Shown one piece after another: positions 1-5,991 of a DNA stretch of 64,000 nt. The position numbers and the translations under genes were made by a program. Where the stretch lies: contig NZ_MVHF01000030.1 of NCBI RefSeq assembly GCF_002086485.1, positions 1 through 64,000 of the forward strand, written 5' to 3'. A model generated the notes under the pieces. The model was not told where the DNA came from. It searched no databases and saw nothing but the letters and a program-made list of their open reading frames with translations. The DNA is from Mycobacterium aquaticum (lineage in GTDB: Bacteria; Actinomycetota; Actinomycetes; Mycobacteriales; Mycobacteriaceae). Numbering within the stretch: the stretch's first letter is position 1; each line of letters begins with the position of its first letter.

Positions 1-1
1 C

Positions 2-46
2 ACCGACAAGCGCCCGTTCTACTGGATCGCGAGCGAAAGGTTTTAG
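2..46 (+). CDS. C-terminal end of an unidentified gene (partial)
   Basis: The first 45 bases read as an open frame ending in TAG at 44-46, giving the tail TDKRPFYWIASERF. The rest lies left of the window. The composition is plausible for coding sequence, but 14 residues are too few to name a family. If real, it is the last gene of the previous operon of the phage-like element. It could also be a chance open frame. Confidence 0.3.
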   Translation, partial: TDKRPFYWIASERF

Positions 47-106
47 CAAACTGCCGGGTCACACCCGGGTCACCGTTGGCGCACCCCCCCGCCAAGTCGG
101 ACCACA

Positions 107-129
107 CCCCCCCCCCCCCCTTTAGGGGG
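107..129. repeat. Homopolymeric C14 tract with adjacent G5 run
   Basis: Fourteen consecutive C residues (107-120) are followed by TTTA and GGGGG (125-129), so the last five C can pair with the G run in a short hairpin. A shorter C7 run lies at 84-90. No gene is confidently assigned across it. Such tracts are slippage-prone and also difficult to sequence, so the exact count may be unreliable. Confidence 0.6.
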
Positions 130-237
130 TGAGACCGTGAGACGTGAGACACGCCAAACCACCACAAGGTCCACAACCGAATGGCCAGCCCGAGCGCACA
201 ATCGACAGCAGCCCCCATATCGAAAAGCCGACCACCA

Positions 238-490
238 ATGCTCGACATACTCACCGCAGCGCTCCACGCACCCGACCTGCCGCGCGCCGCGTGCAAAGGC
301 CGAACCGAACTGTTCGACGCGCCAGCCTTGCTTGCACACCGACGACGAATTGCAGGCCTACGCGATCACAGCTGCCGAGCATGTGTGCTCGGGCTGCCCC
401 GAACTCGACGCCTGCCGGGAGTGGCTGGTCAGTCTGCCAGCCTCCGAGCGTCCACGCCGCGTGGTGGTGGCAGGCAGGTACCGGCCATGA
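238..490 (+). pseudogene. WhiB-family iron-sulfur regulator, split by a frameshift
   Basis: A WhiB-like protein can be read only by joining two frames. From ATG 238 one frame gives MLDILTAALHAPDLPRAACK and GRTELFD, which carries the first WhiB cysteine (AACKG). Between about 321 and 341 the frame must move by one base. The second frame then gives HTDDELQAYAITAAEHVC, CxxC, CPELDAC and the tail RRVVVAGRYRP. The C...CxxCx5C spacing is the Fe-S ligand set of Wbl proteins. The usual GVWGG turn is replaced by VVVAGR, as in phage-borne Wbl proteins. There is no slippery heptamer at the junction, so an inactivating indel or a sequencing error is likelier than programmed frameshifting. The second frame ends at TGA 488-490. 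Confidence 0.6.
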
Positions 491-968
491 GCCACACTCC
501 ACCGTATGGCCCGCCAGCAGCCTCATACGGCCACGAAAGTCCCGGCCCTGGTGTCATCCATCCACACGCCGCCTGCCGGTGCTCAGCGGGCATGACTCAG
601 TTGACCCCGCCTGCCGTTCGAACCGCCTGCCGCTGGCACCACCTGCCGAACACGGACCGCCACGGGACACGCCTAGCCAATACAGCAACCGCGCTGTGGC
701 GCACGGCAACTCGCCACGCATTCACCAAACAGATGACTGGACAACAGCATTCAATCGACGGTGACCATCGCCGCAGGTCAACGGTCCCCGAGCCAGCGAA
801 CCGCGTATCGATGGATCACCCATCTGACCAGCGCAAACGCAGGGGGGTTGAGACTGCAGCAACGAACAAGATGCCCCGCTGCTCGGCACTCGGAATCTTC
901 GCGGAGAAGTGCGGAGTTTGGTTTTACACAGATTTGCCGAATTCTCCAGTGGCAGAAAGGAATCGGAG
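491..968. other. Stretch without a convincing gene
   Basis: Open frames cross this stretch in all three forward frames, but their translations are low-quality Pro/Arg/His-rich sequence typical of GC-driven shadows. A CCGCCTGCCG-like motif recurs between about 569 and 650. A short frame near 761 contains a helix-turn-helix-like SQRTAYRWITHL segment, which is too weak to call. The last 20 bases hold the AGGAATCGGAG ribosome binding region of the gene at 969. Confidence 0.4.
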
Positions 969-1403
969 ATGACAATCAGACGCAGCAAACGGGCGCCAAT
1001 TGCTCTTGAAGAAGCGGGAAAACGGCTGTGGCGCAGCCTAACCCGTGAGTTCGAGTTCAACAGCGCCGAACTGGCGTTGCTGCACCAACTGTGCGCCACG
1101 ATAGACGAAATCGCCGCACTCAAAACCGTGTTGACCACCACCAAACCCGTGGTTAAGGGCAGTCGCGGCCAGCCGCGCCCCAATCCGCTACTGGCAGAAA
1201 TCCGCGCACACCGAAAATCGGCTGATCAGCTCGTTTGTGCTCTGGGTCTGCCGGTCGACGGTGAGACGGTCGGCCGCAGACGTTCGGCTCAGGCCAAGCA
1301 GGCTGCCGATGCCCGCTGGGCCAAGACGAGAACGAAGACAGGCAGCCGAATTCAGCGGTTGGGACTGGTCAACACCACGGAGGTAAGTAGCGATGGCTCG
1401 TAG
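969..1403 (+). CDS. P27-type phage terminase small subunit-like protein
   Basis: This is a 144-residue basic protein from ATG 969, preceded by AGGAATCGGAG; the in-frame ATG at 909 lacks such a site. A helical N-terminal part (GKRLWRSLTREFEFNSAELA) resembles the DNA-binding half of P27/Terminase_4 small subunits. It is followed by a typical central GSRGQPRPNPLLAEIR and then ALGLPVD. P27 proteins recognise phage DNA at the start of packaging. Its place upstream of a capsid gene fits a packaging role. No large terminase gene is in the window, so DNA packaging would need a helper phage or genes further left. The 3' end overlaps the next gene by 11 bases, implying co-translation. Confidence 0.6.
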   Translation: MTIRRSKRAPIALEEAGKRLWRSLTREFEFNSAELALLHQLCATIDEIAALKTVLTTTKPVVKGSRGQPRPNPLLAEIRAHRKSADQLVCALGLPVDGETVGRRRSAQAKQAADARWAKTRTKTGSRIQRLGLVNTTEVSSDGS

Positions 1404-1602
1404 GCCCAGCGACGACGGCATGAAACCGTGGCCGCGCCGCCCGAAGAATCTCGCGGAGTTCGATCCGGCGGAGTGGCCGGACGTGCAGGCGTGGCACGCG
1501 GCACGGGCGAAGGTGGCGCGGTCCCTGGGCCGGTCACCGTTGCCGGAGGTTCGCGGCATGACACGGATACGGCGGGGCCGCAACGGGCGGGCCGTGCGAT
1601 GA
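1393..1602 (+). CDS. Small basic protein of the phage-like element, function unknown
   Basis: This is a 69-residue, Arg/Pro/Trp-rich protein (MARRPSDDGMKPWPRRPKNL at the start, RIRRGRNGRAVR at the end). It begins inside the terminase-like gene, and its stop is the ATGA that starts the next gene, so the three frames form one tightly coupled operon. The segment LAEFDPAEWPDVQAWHAARA could form one helix. The charge suggests nucleic-acid contact, but that is inference. I do not recognise a family. Confidence 0.5.
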   Translation: MARRPSDDGMKPWPRRPKNLAEFDPAEWPDVQAWHAARAKVARSLGRSPLPEVRGMTRIRRGRNGRAVR

Positions 1603-2177
1603 GTGACGAGTATTCCGATGACGGAGACTGTGGCGGGCCGACCAGCCACCGCTACCTCTACAGGATGGACCGCGAAGAGTTGTTCGCGATGTTCGTGGGC
1701 GCGGTTGCGCCACTGAAAGTGGACGACGACGGCGCGCATTGTGGCTCGTACGAGGCCCCTTCACTGATGCGGATGGCCCGCGCGGTGCAGGAACGCGCCG
1801 ACAGCAGCATTCCTCGTGAGGAGAAGCTGGGCACGGTCGCCTGTGTGCTGCGGGTGTTGTTGTCCCGCACCGATGGCCGTGACCGTGGCGAAGATGACTA
1901 TTACCACATGCCATTGCCGGATTTGGCCGCGTACTTCCGGCAGGTCCGCGCGGAGCTGGGCGACATGCTGGTACTGGGCACATGGCAGAAGCCGGTAGCG
2001 GTGCCCGACGATATCGCCGAGCTGGGCAGTACTCCGCAAGTGCGGGCCGACGCGGACGGCCGACTATGGACCGACCTCGATGCGGGAGACGAAGTGTCGG
2101 AGGGTGAGGACATCGCGACGGTTGAAGGCGGATACATCTGGCACACGGACGGCCGCCCACCCGAGCCATTGGCGTAG
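1599..2177 (+). CDS. Acidic protein of the phage-like element, function unknown
   Basis: This is a 192-residue acidic protein starting at the ATGA overlap with the preceding gene. It shows an N-terminal DREELFAMFVGAVAPL helix, a middle region rich in Arg and Asp (RTDGRDRGEDDYYHMP), an amphipathic PDLAAYFRQVRAELGDML segment, and a C-terminal part with GYIWHTDG. No signal peptide, membrane segment or catalytic motif is apparent. Its position between small terminase and capsid would suit a head-assembly or regulatory protein. The composition is unlike prohead proteases or portals, so no function is assigned. Confidence 0.55.
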   Translation: MSDEYSDDGDCGGPTSHRYLYRMDREELFAMFVGAVAPLKVDDDGAHCGSYEAPSLMRMARAVQERADSSIPREEKLGTVACVLRVLLSRTDGRDRGEDDYYHMPLPDLAAYFRQVRAELGDMLVLGTWQKPVAVPDDIAELGSTPQVRADADGRLWTDLDAGDEVSEGEDIATVEGGYIWHTDGRPPEPLA

Positions 2178-2278
2178 CGATTCTGACCGCCCAGCAGCCA
2201 CACCAAGCGACGCTGGACACGCCGTTGGTGTAATGACATGGCTCGCCAGTTACAGCGCGTTAGAATGGCTGCCGAGTC

Positions 2279-2430
2279 GCTGACCGGGTATCCGGCACCG
2301 GCCCACAACGCTATACCGTAGGCACCGCTTTTTGGGCGCTGACCTCGCGGCACCGGCTAAGCCGCTGACCAGCTGAGGCACCGACTCCGGCACGCTGACC
2401 TGCGCAATTGCGCCGCGAATCATGTTCGCG
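2279..2430. repeat. Iteron-like direct repeats plus palindrome and hairpin
   Basis: Inside the 329-base gene-free stretch 2178-2506, the 7-mer GCTGACC occurs four times (2279, 2338, 2364, 2394). GGCACCG also occurs four times (2294, 2321, 2349, 2377), interleaved with it. A perfect 12-base palindrome GCGCAATTGCGC (2402-2413) follows directly, then a hairpin CGCGAA-TCATG-TTCGCG (2414-2430). Clustered iterons beside palindromes are typical of replication origins, repressor binding arrays or packaging sites. Here they sit just before the capsid gene. I see no gene in the rest of 2178-2506 except the ribosome binding region near 2495. Confidence 0.55.
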
Positions 2431-2506
2431 GACTTCACCATTCACACAGCACGCCTATTGTCATCGAATCATGCTGGCGTGCAGCAACAGTCGCAGGAAC
2501 AGGACC

Positions 2507-3682
2507 ATGAACATCATCGAGCTGAAAAAGCAGGCCAGAGAGCTTGGAGCCGAAACCGGCGCAAAGCTCAAGGCATTCAACGACGGAACGATTACGACGA
2601 AGGCCTTCACCGAGTACATGGTGTACGCACAGAACCGTGACAAGGAAATCACCGAGCAGATCAAGGCATACAACGCGGCAGCGGGGATCATGACCGGCCC
2701 CGGTGAAACGCCACGCTCACAGGGCTTGCGGCGCAAGGGCAGTGAAGTATGCCCCATCGGGTTCGATGAGATACAGCTCAAAGCGATGCACGACGCGATC
2801 AGCCACAAAGCCAGCTACGCCATCACCACGAAAGCGTTCAGTACGGTCGACGGTCTGTTGCCCGCGCAGCTGGCCCCGTACGTGGTTGGGCCACAATTCG
2901 AATCGCGGCTACTAGACCGGCTGCCGGTGGAGCTTGTAACTGCGCCAAGCCTCGAATACATCAGGCACACCAGCACAACCAACGCGCCGGGTATCGTCGC
3001 CGAAGGCCAGCCCAAGCCTGAGCTGATTTTCAACACGGACAAGGTTGTTGCGACTGCGCAGAAGATCGCCGCCCACACCGGCATCTCGTGGGAGTCGCTC
3101 ACCGACTGGTCAGCGTTCGCCGAGTACTGCCAGGTCGAGCTGATGCGCGAAGTGGTGAACCTTGAGAACGCGGAATTGATTGCGGGAGACGGGACCACGG
3201 GACACCTCACCGGTCTGCTCGCCACCAGCGGCATCCTGACGCACGACGCCAGCGGCGACACCGGCACGAACGTGACCGCACTGGACTCGGTGGAGAAAAG
3301 CATCGCCCAGTTACGGACCGGCCAAGCGCTGGCCGAAGCGAACCTGTTTGTGGTGCATCCGAATACGTGGTCAGCGCTGCGGCGCACCAAAGACTCGCAG
3401 GGTAGGTATCTGGTCGATCCTGACCCGACGAACGCGGCAGGAAACCAACTGTGGGGTGTGGAAGTGCTGCCCACCACGCAGATCACGGCAGGCGTCGGCG
3501 CACTGTTGGACACGAACAAGTTCGGGTATGTGGTGCTGCGAGAATCGCTGACTGTGCGCACCGGCACGTCTGACAATGATTTCGTGTCGAACATCGTGAG
3601 ATTCATTGCGGAGGAACGACTTACACTCGCTGCCGAACGGCCGGCCGCGGTGTGCAAGATCACGAACCTGCCTGCCGCGTAA
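2507..3682 (+). CDS. HK97-fold phage major capsid protein
   Basis: This 391-residue protein is a major capsid subunit of the HK97 gp5 family. Residues 1 to about 75 are a charged helical, scaffold-like segment (MNIIELKKQARELGAETGAK). The fold proper runs from about residue 115 to the end. The family signatures are AEGQPKPE, the long P-domain helix region (ELMREVVNLENAELIAGDGT), the LFVVHPNTWSALRRTKDSQG stretch, GVEVLPTTQ, and the terminal FIAEERLTLAAERPAAVCKI. Start ATG 2507 follows AGGAACAGGACC; the upstream in-frame extension to 2408 overlaps the palindrome block and is rejected. There is no separate prohead protease gene nearby, unlike most HK97-type head modules. Confidence 0.88.
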   Translation: MNIIELKKQARELGAETGAKLKAFNDGTITTKAFTEYMVYAQNRDKEITEQIKAYNAAAGIMTGPGETPRSQGLRRKGSEVCPIGFDEIQLKAMHDAISHKASYAITTKAFSTVDGLLPAQLAPYVVGPQFESRLLDRLPVELVTAPSLEYIRHTSTTNAPGIVAEGQPKPELIFNTDKVVATAQKIAAHTGISWESLTDWSAFAEYCQVELMREVVNLENAELIAGDGTTGHLTGLLATSGILTHDASGDTGTNVTALDSVEKSIAQLRTGQALAEANLFVVHPNTWSALRRTKDSQGRYLVDPDPTNAAGNQLWGVEVLPTTQITAGVGALLDTNKFGYVVLRESLTVRTGTSDNDFVSNIVRFIAEERLTLAAERPAAVCKITNLPAA

Positions 3683-3694
3683 GAGGATACGACG

Positions 3695-4090
3695 ATGACT
3701 GAGTTTCCATACGACGTGGACGAAGAGCGTGGCCCGTTGCGCGACAATGAGATTCAACCGGTTGTTTCGTTCCGGTCCGCACCCGATGCGCGCAGAGACG
3801 ACAGCCTGACCTACCATCAAGGCGCAGACTATGGCCTGCCCACCACCACCGTGACCGTCGCCAACGGCACGCAATGCGTCTGGGACGGTGCGGTGCACTA
3901 CGGTGGCGAGACGCTGCAAGTACCGAAAGTGGTGGCGGAGTTCATGGTTCGATCAGGCTGGGCAGTGCCGGTTAGTGAGGAATCCAGCCAATCGGAAGCT
4001 ACCGTAGCAGCCGAGTCCGACCCGGTGAAAACACCGGCCAGACGGCAAGTCTCGGCGGGTAGCGGTCGACGGACATCGGCGAAACGATAG
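3695..4090 (+). CDS. Unknown protein downstream of capsid (possible head accessory)
   Basis: This is a 131-residue protein starting 12 bases after the capsid stop, preceded by AGAGGATACGACG. The central part (TTTVTVANGTQCVWDGAVHYGGETLQVP) looks like a short beta-rich module, followed by a helix (KVVAEFMVRSGWAVPV) and a low-complexity basic tail. Genes in this position after an HK97 capsid often encode head-completion or decoration proteins. Nothing here identifies it beyond position and size. Confidence 0.55.
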   Translation: MTEFPYDVDEERGPLRDNEIQPVVSFRSAPDARRDDSLTYHQGADYGLPTTTVTVANGTQCVWDGAVHYGGETLQVPKVVAEFMVRSGWAVPVSEESSQSEATVAAESDPVKTPARRQVSAGSGRRTSAKR

Positions 4091-4103
4091 GCGGGCCGAC
4101 ACA

Positions 4104-4126
4104 GTCTGAGTCATGGCGACTCAGAC
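4104..4126. terminator. Convergent hairpin between capsid operon and leftward genes
   Basis: GTCTGAGTC (4104-4112) and GACTCAGAC (4118-4126) form a perfect 9-base stem with a 5-base loop. It lies between convergent genes and overlaps the stop codon of the leftward one. No U-run follows, which is common for mycobacterial terminators. Confidence 0.5.
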
Positions 4127-4366
4127 GTGCGTGCTGAACGTTCGCCACAACCACTGCGCGACAAGGTTGCGGCGGTAACGCAGGTCGCGCCTGTGGTAGT
4201 GCGGCGGCACGACGGCGCTGACCCCGGCGAGGTATTCGATGTTCAAGGTGGCGTAGTAGCGGGCCACCATGAGCAGCCGGTCGGCGGGCCAGTCCGGTTC
4301 GACCCGTTCGACGTCTCTGACCTGGCCGGGTGTCAGCTCGTCGGTGATGTCGCGCCATGTTGTCAT
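4121..4366 (-). CDS. Small unknown protein of the phage-like element
   Basis: This is an 81-residue protein starting at ATG 4366 (MTTWRDITDELTPGQVRDVE). The in-frame start at 4435 would add a poor 23-residue leader. Segment DWPADRLLMVARYYATLNIEYL is helical and followed by a basic, aromatic tail (YHRRDLRYRRNLVAQWLW). It is the last of a leftward gene set (lipoprotein, SWIM protein, this one), separated from the SWIM gene by 152 bases containing an inverted repeat. No family is recognised. Confidence 0.45.
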   Translation of the reverse strand: MTTWRDITDELTPGQVRDVERVEPDWPADRLLMVARYYATLNIEYLAGVSAVVPPHYHRRDLRYRRNLVAQWLWRTFSTHV

Positions 4367-4471
4367 GGCCAGCAGCGTAGAGCGGCGAAACGTGCTGCGG
4401 AATAGTAGTTTTGGGATTGCACGCTGAGCGGTCATTCTGTCATGTCCACGGGCGCAACGGGTTCGGCGCAG

Positions 4472-4508
4472 TGACCGCTGAGCGGGCAGTTTGACCGGTC
4501 AGCGGTCA
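4472..4508. repeat. Inverted repeat with the same core as the left iterons
   Basis: TGACCGCTGA (4472-4481) is perfectly inverted as TCAGCGGTCA (4499-4508) with a 17-base spacer. A further GCTGAGCGG occurs at 4423. The core GGTCAGCGG is the complement of CCGCTGACC found in the iteron block near 2362-2370, so one DNA-binding protein of the element might read both. It may alternatively serve as a terminator for the SWIM gene, which ends at 4519. Confidence 0.4.
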
Positions 4509-4518
4509 ACCCGAGGAT

Positions 4519-5085
4519 TCATCTGCGTTGGAGCCTCTGCCCGACGTAGGTGAACGATCCGGCCCAGTCTGAGCCCAACGCGACGACCGTTGCTCGCGGA
4601 TGACCGGGCCGCTCGATGGTCACGGCGTCACCCACGCCGAGCGGGCGGTCACCGTCCCACGCATACACGTACTCACGCCGAGGGTCGTCGAACGTCACTC
4701 TCACCAACTGGTGGCCCGCGTCATCGGTCAGGCGCAGCTTCGGTGCCATCATCGGCTCACCGCACGCGCAGAGCTGCCGGATGCGACGTGCACGGCGCGG
4801 GGTCGGGTGCACACACGGCAGAACCGCGACCCCGAAGGCGGCGAAGTCGTTGGGGCCGGGTGCCCGGTCTGGACCGGCGAGGCAGCCGTGGCCCATTACG
4901 CGCCGAATGTGCTTGCACGTTTCCTCGCGGCCTCGCAGCTCCCATGCTGGGCACGTGCACCGCATGATGCCGTGCTCGACGTCGGCGGCGTAGATGGCAT
5001 ACGCACCGGTCGTCCCGCGCAGTCCGAACACCTGCCACCACTGCGGGCAGCGCGGCTCACTGGTTGTCAACGCGTCGCGGGCCAT
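4519..5085 (-). CDS. SWIM zinc-finger protein of the phage-like element
   Basis: This is a 188-residue protein (ATG 5085; a TTG at 5094 would overlap the upstream stop as TTGA). Residues about 40-65 hold CTCPAWELRGREETCKH, a CxC...CxH SWIM zinc-binding motif preceded by the usual beta-hairpin (WWQVFGLRGTTGAYAIY, where SWIM domains often have a substrate-like sequence). A second cysteine group CVH...CACGEPM lies at about 92-112. The C-terminal half is a small beta-rich domain (YVYAWDGDRPLGVGDAVTIE). SWIM domains bind DNA or protein in transposases, helicases and regulators. It is co-translated with the lipoprotein gene, which suggests a cargo module rather than a structural gene. Confidence 0.65.
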   Translation of the reverse strand: MARDALTTSEPRCPQWWQVFGLRGTTGAYAIYAADVEHGIMRCTCPAWELRGREETCKHIRRVMGHGCLAGPDRAPGPNDFAAFGVAVLPCVHPTPRRARRIRQLCACGEPMMAPKLRLTDDAGHQLVRVTFDDPRREYVYAWDGDRPLGVGDAVTIERPGHPRATVVALGSDWAGSFTYVGQRLQRR

Positions 5086-5090
5086 GTCGG

Positions 5091-5528
5091 TCAACAGTCG
5101 TTGCCTGCATGTAGGAGAACATTCTTCAGCCGTGGTGCGGGTACGGCAGACACGTCATAACCGGGATTCTCATCAGCCCAGCCGATTTCGTAGCAATCGC
5201 GATACCCGGCAGCGATGTCGGCATCGCTGGGCGTGTGAACCTCTACCCACCCTTCGAGGGAGCTTTTGCAGTTGACGTAGTCGACATCGCCTATTCTGAT
5301 GGCGGAAGCCGGTGCGCCAGTTGACCCATCCGAATATGGCGGGTGTCGATTTCTGCTCCACTCGATGAGATCGCGACCCGCTTTCAGATTGCAGGGCTGT
5401 GCTGAGGTAGGCGCAGCGGCGACAGTCGATGCCGTTGATGGGCCGGTCACAGCGGCGTCGGGTTGAGGTCCGCTACACGACGCGAGCGCAAGGGCTGCGA
5501 AGGTGGCAGCCAGCGCGACGCGGATCAT
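5091..5528 (-). CDS. Predicted lipoprotein, cargo of the phage-like element
   Basis: This is a 145-residue protein from ATG 5528 with an 17-residue signal peptide ending in the lipobox LASC (acylated Cys18), so it should be anchored on the outer face of the plasma membrane. The mature part begins with a Ser/Thr/Ala/Pro-rich linker. Four more cysteines (PCNLK, VNCKS, RDCYE, terminal NDC) could form two disulfides. No enzyme signature is visible. The gene starts the leftward set and overlaps the SWIM gene. Prophage-borne surface lipoproteins often alter host phage sensitivity; that role is inference here. Confidence 0.65.
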   Translation of the reverse strand: MIRVALAATFAALALASCSGPQPDAAVTGPSTASTVAAAPTSAQPCNLKAGRDLIEWSRNRHPPYSDGSTGAPASAIRIGDVDYVNCKSSLEGWVEVHTPSDADIAAGYRDCYEIGWADENPGYDVSAVPAPRLKNVLLHAGNDC

Positions 5529-5790
5529 GCGCCGGACTTTACGCGGCTGGCCGAGCCGACCTGATCGGTTTGGGATGCTGTCCGGTCCGTCGTGCGAGCC
5601 GGGGGACCCCTTCGCGCCACACTGGCCCGCCAGAATCGGCTACAAGGCCAGCGCGAGCCATCGGAGGGAGCGGTGGGCTCTCCCCTGCCCCACCTAGGCC
5701 GTCGTATTGGTCACCAGGTGGGCGGACCGACCTGTCGTACCTGCTGCACGCTTCGGATGACGAGATAGCACACAGATCGCACAAATTAGC

Positions 5791-5824
5791 TAGGCCAGGT
5801 CAGAAATGCTTCTGACCTGGCCTA
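5791..5824 (-). terminator. Strong hairpin downstream of tRNA-fMet
   Basis: TAGGCCAGGTCAGAA (5791-5805) and its exact complement (5810-5824) form a 15-base stem with a 4-base loop. It begins 8 bases beyond the tRNA 3' end in the direction of tRNA transcription. It is the likely tRNA terminator and separates it from the phage-like element. Confidence 0.7.
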
Positions 5825-5831
5825 ACCCTAG

Positions 5832-5905
5832 TAGCGGGGACAGGATTCGAACCTGCGACCTCTGGGTTATGAGCCCAGCGAGCTACCGAGCTGCTCCACC
5901 CCGCG
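5832..5905 (-). tRNA. Initiator tRNA-fMet (anticodon CAU)
   Basis: On the minus strand the cloverleaf reads from CGCGGGG at 5905. It has D-arm AGCAGCTCGGTAGCT, anticodon loop CTCATAA flanked by three consecutive G:C pairs (GGG/CCC), T-arm GGTTCGAATCC and acceptor end CCCCGCT plus discriminator A. Position 1 (C) cannot pair with position 72 (U), and the three G:C pairs sit at the base of the anticodon stem. Both are initiator-specific traits. CCA is not encoded. The 3' end faces the phage-like element, the usual geometry for tRNA-targeted integration, though no duplicated core can be checked in this window. Confidence 0.93.
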
Positions 5906-5991
5906 TTGGTGAACTCAAGGTTACCGAAGCGGTTGGCGCAGTTCCAAATCGTATGGTCAAAGGCTGTTTTTGGTGGAATCAGCCACCGAAA

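Noticed and set aside
238..490. Programmed ribosomal frameshift in the WhiB-like gene
   Set aside because: No slippery sequence, rare-codon pause or downstream stem is visible at 321-341; a mutation or sequencing error is simpler.
761..1009. Short frame with an HTH-like SQRTAYRWITHL segment
   Set aside because: It overlaps the start of the well-supported gene at 969, has no ribosome site and no second helix of a typical excisionase.
5539..5784. 81-codon minus-strand frame next to the tRNA
   Set aside because: No ribosome site, Pro/Arg-rich unstructured sequence and no recognisable motif; treated as non-coding border sequence.
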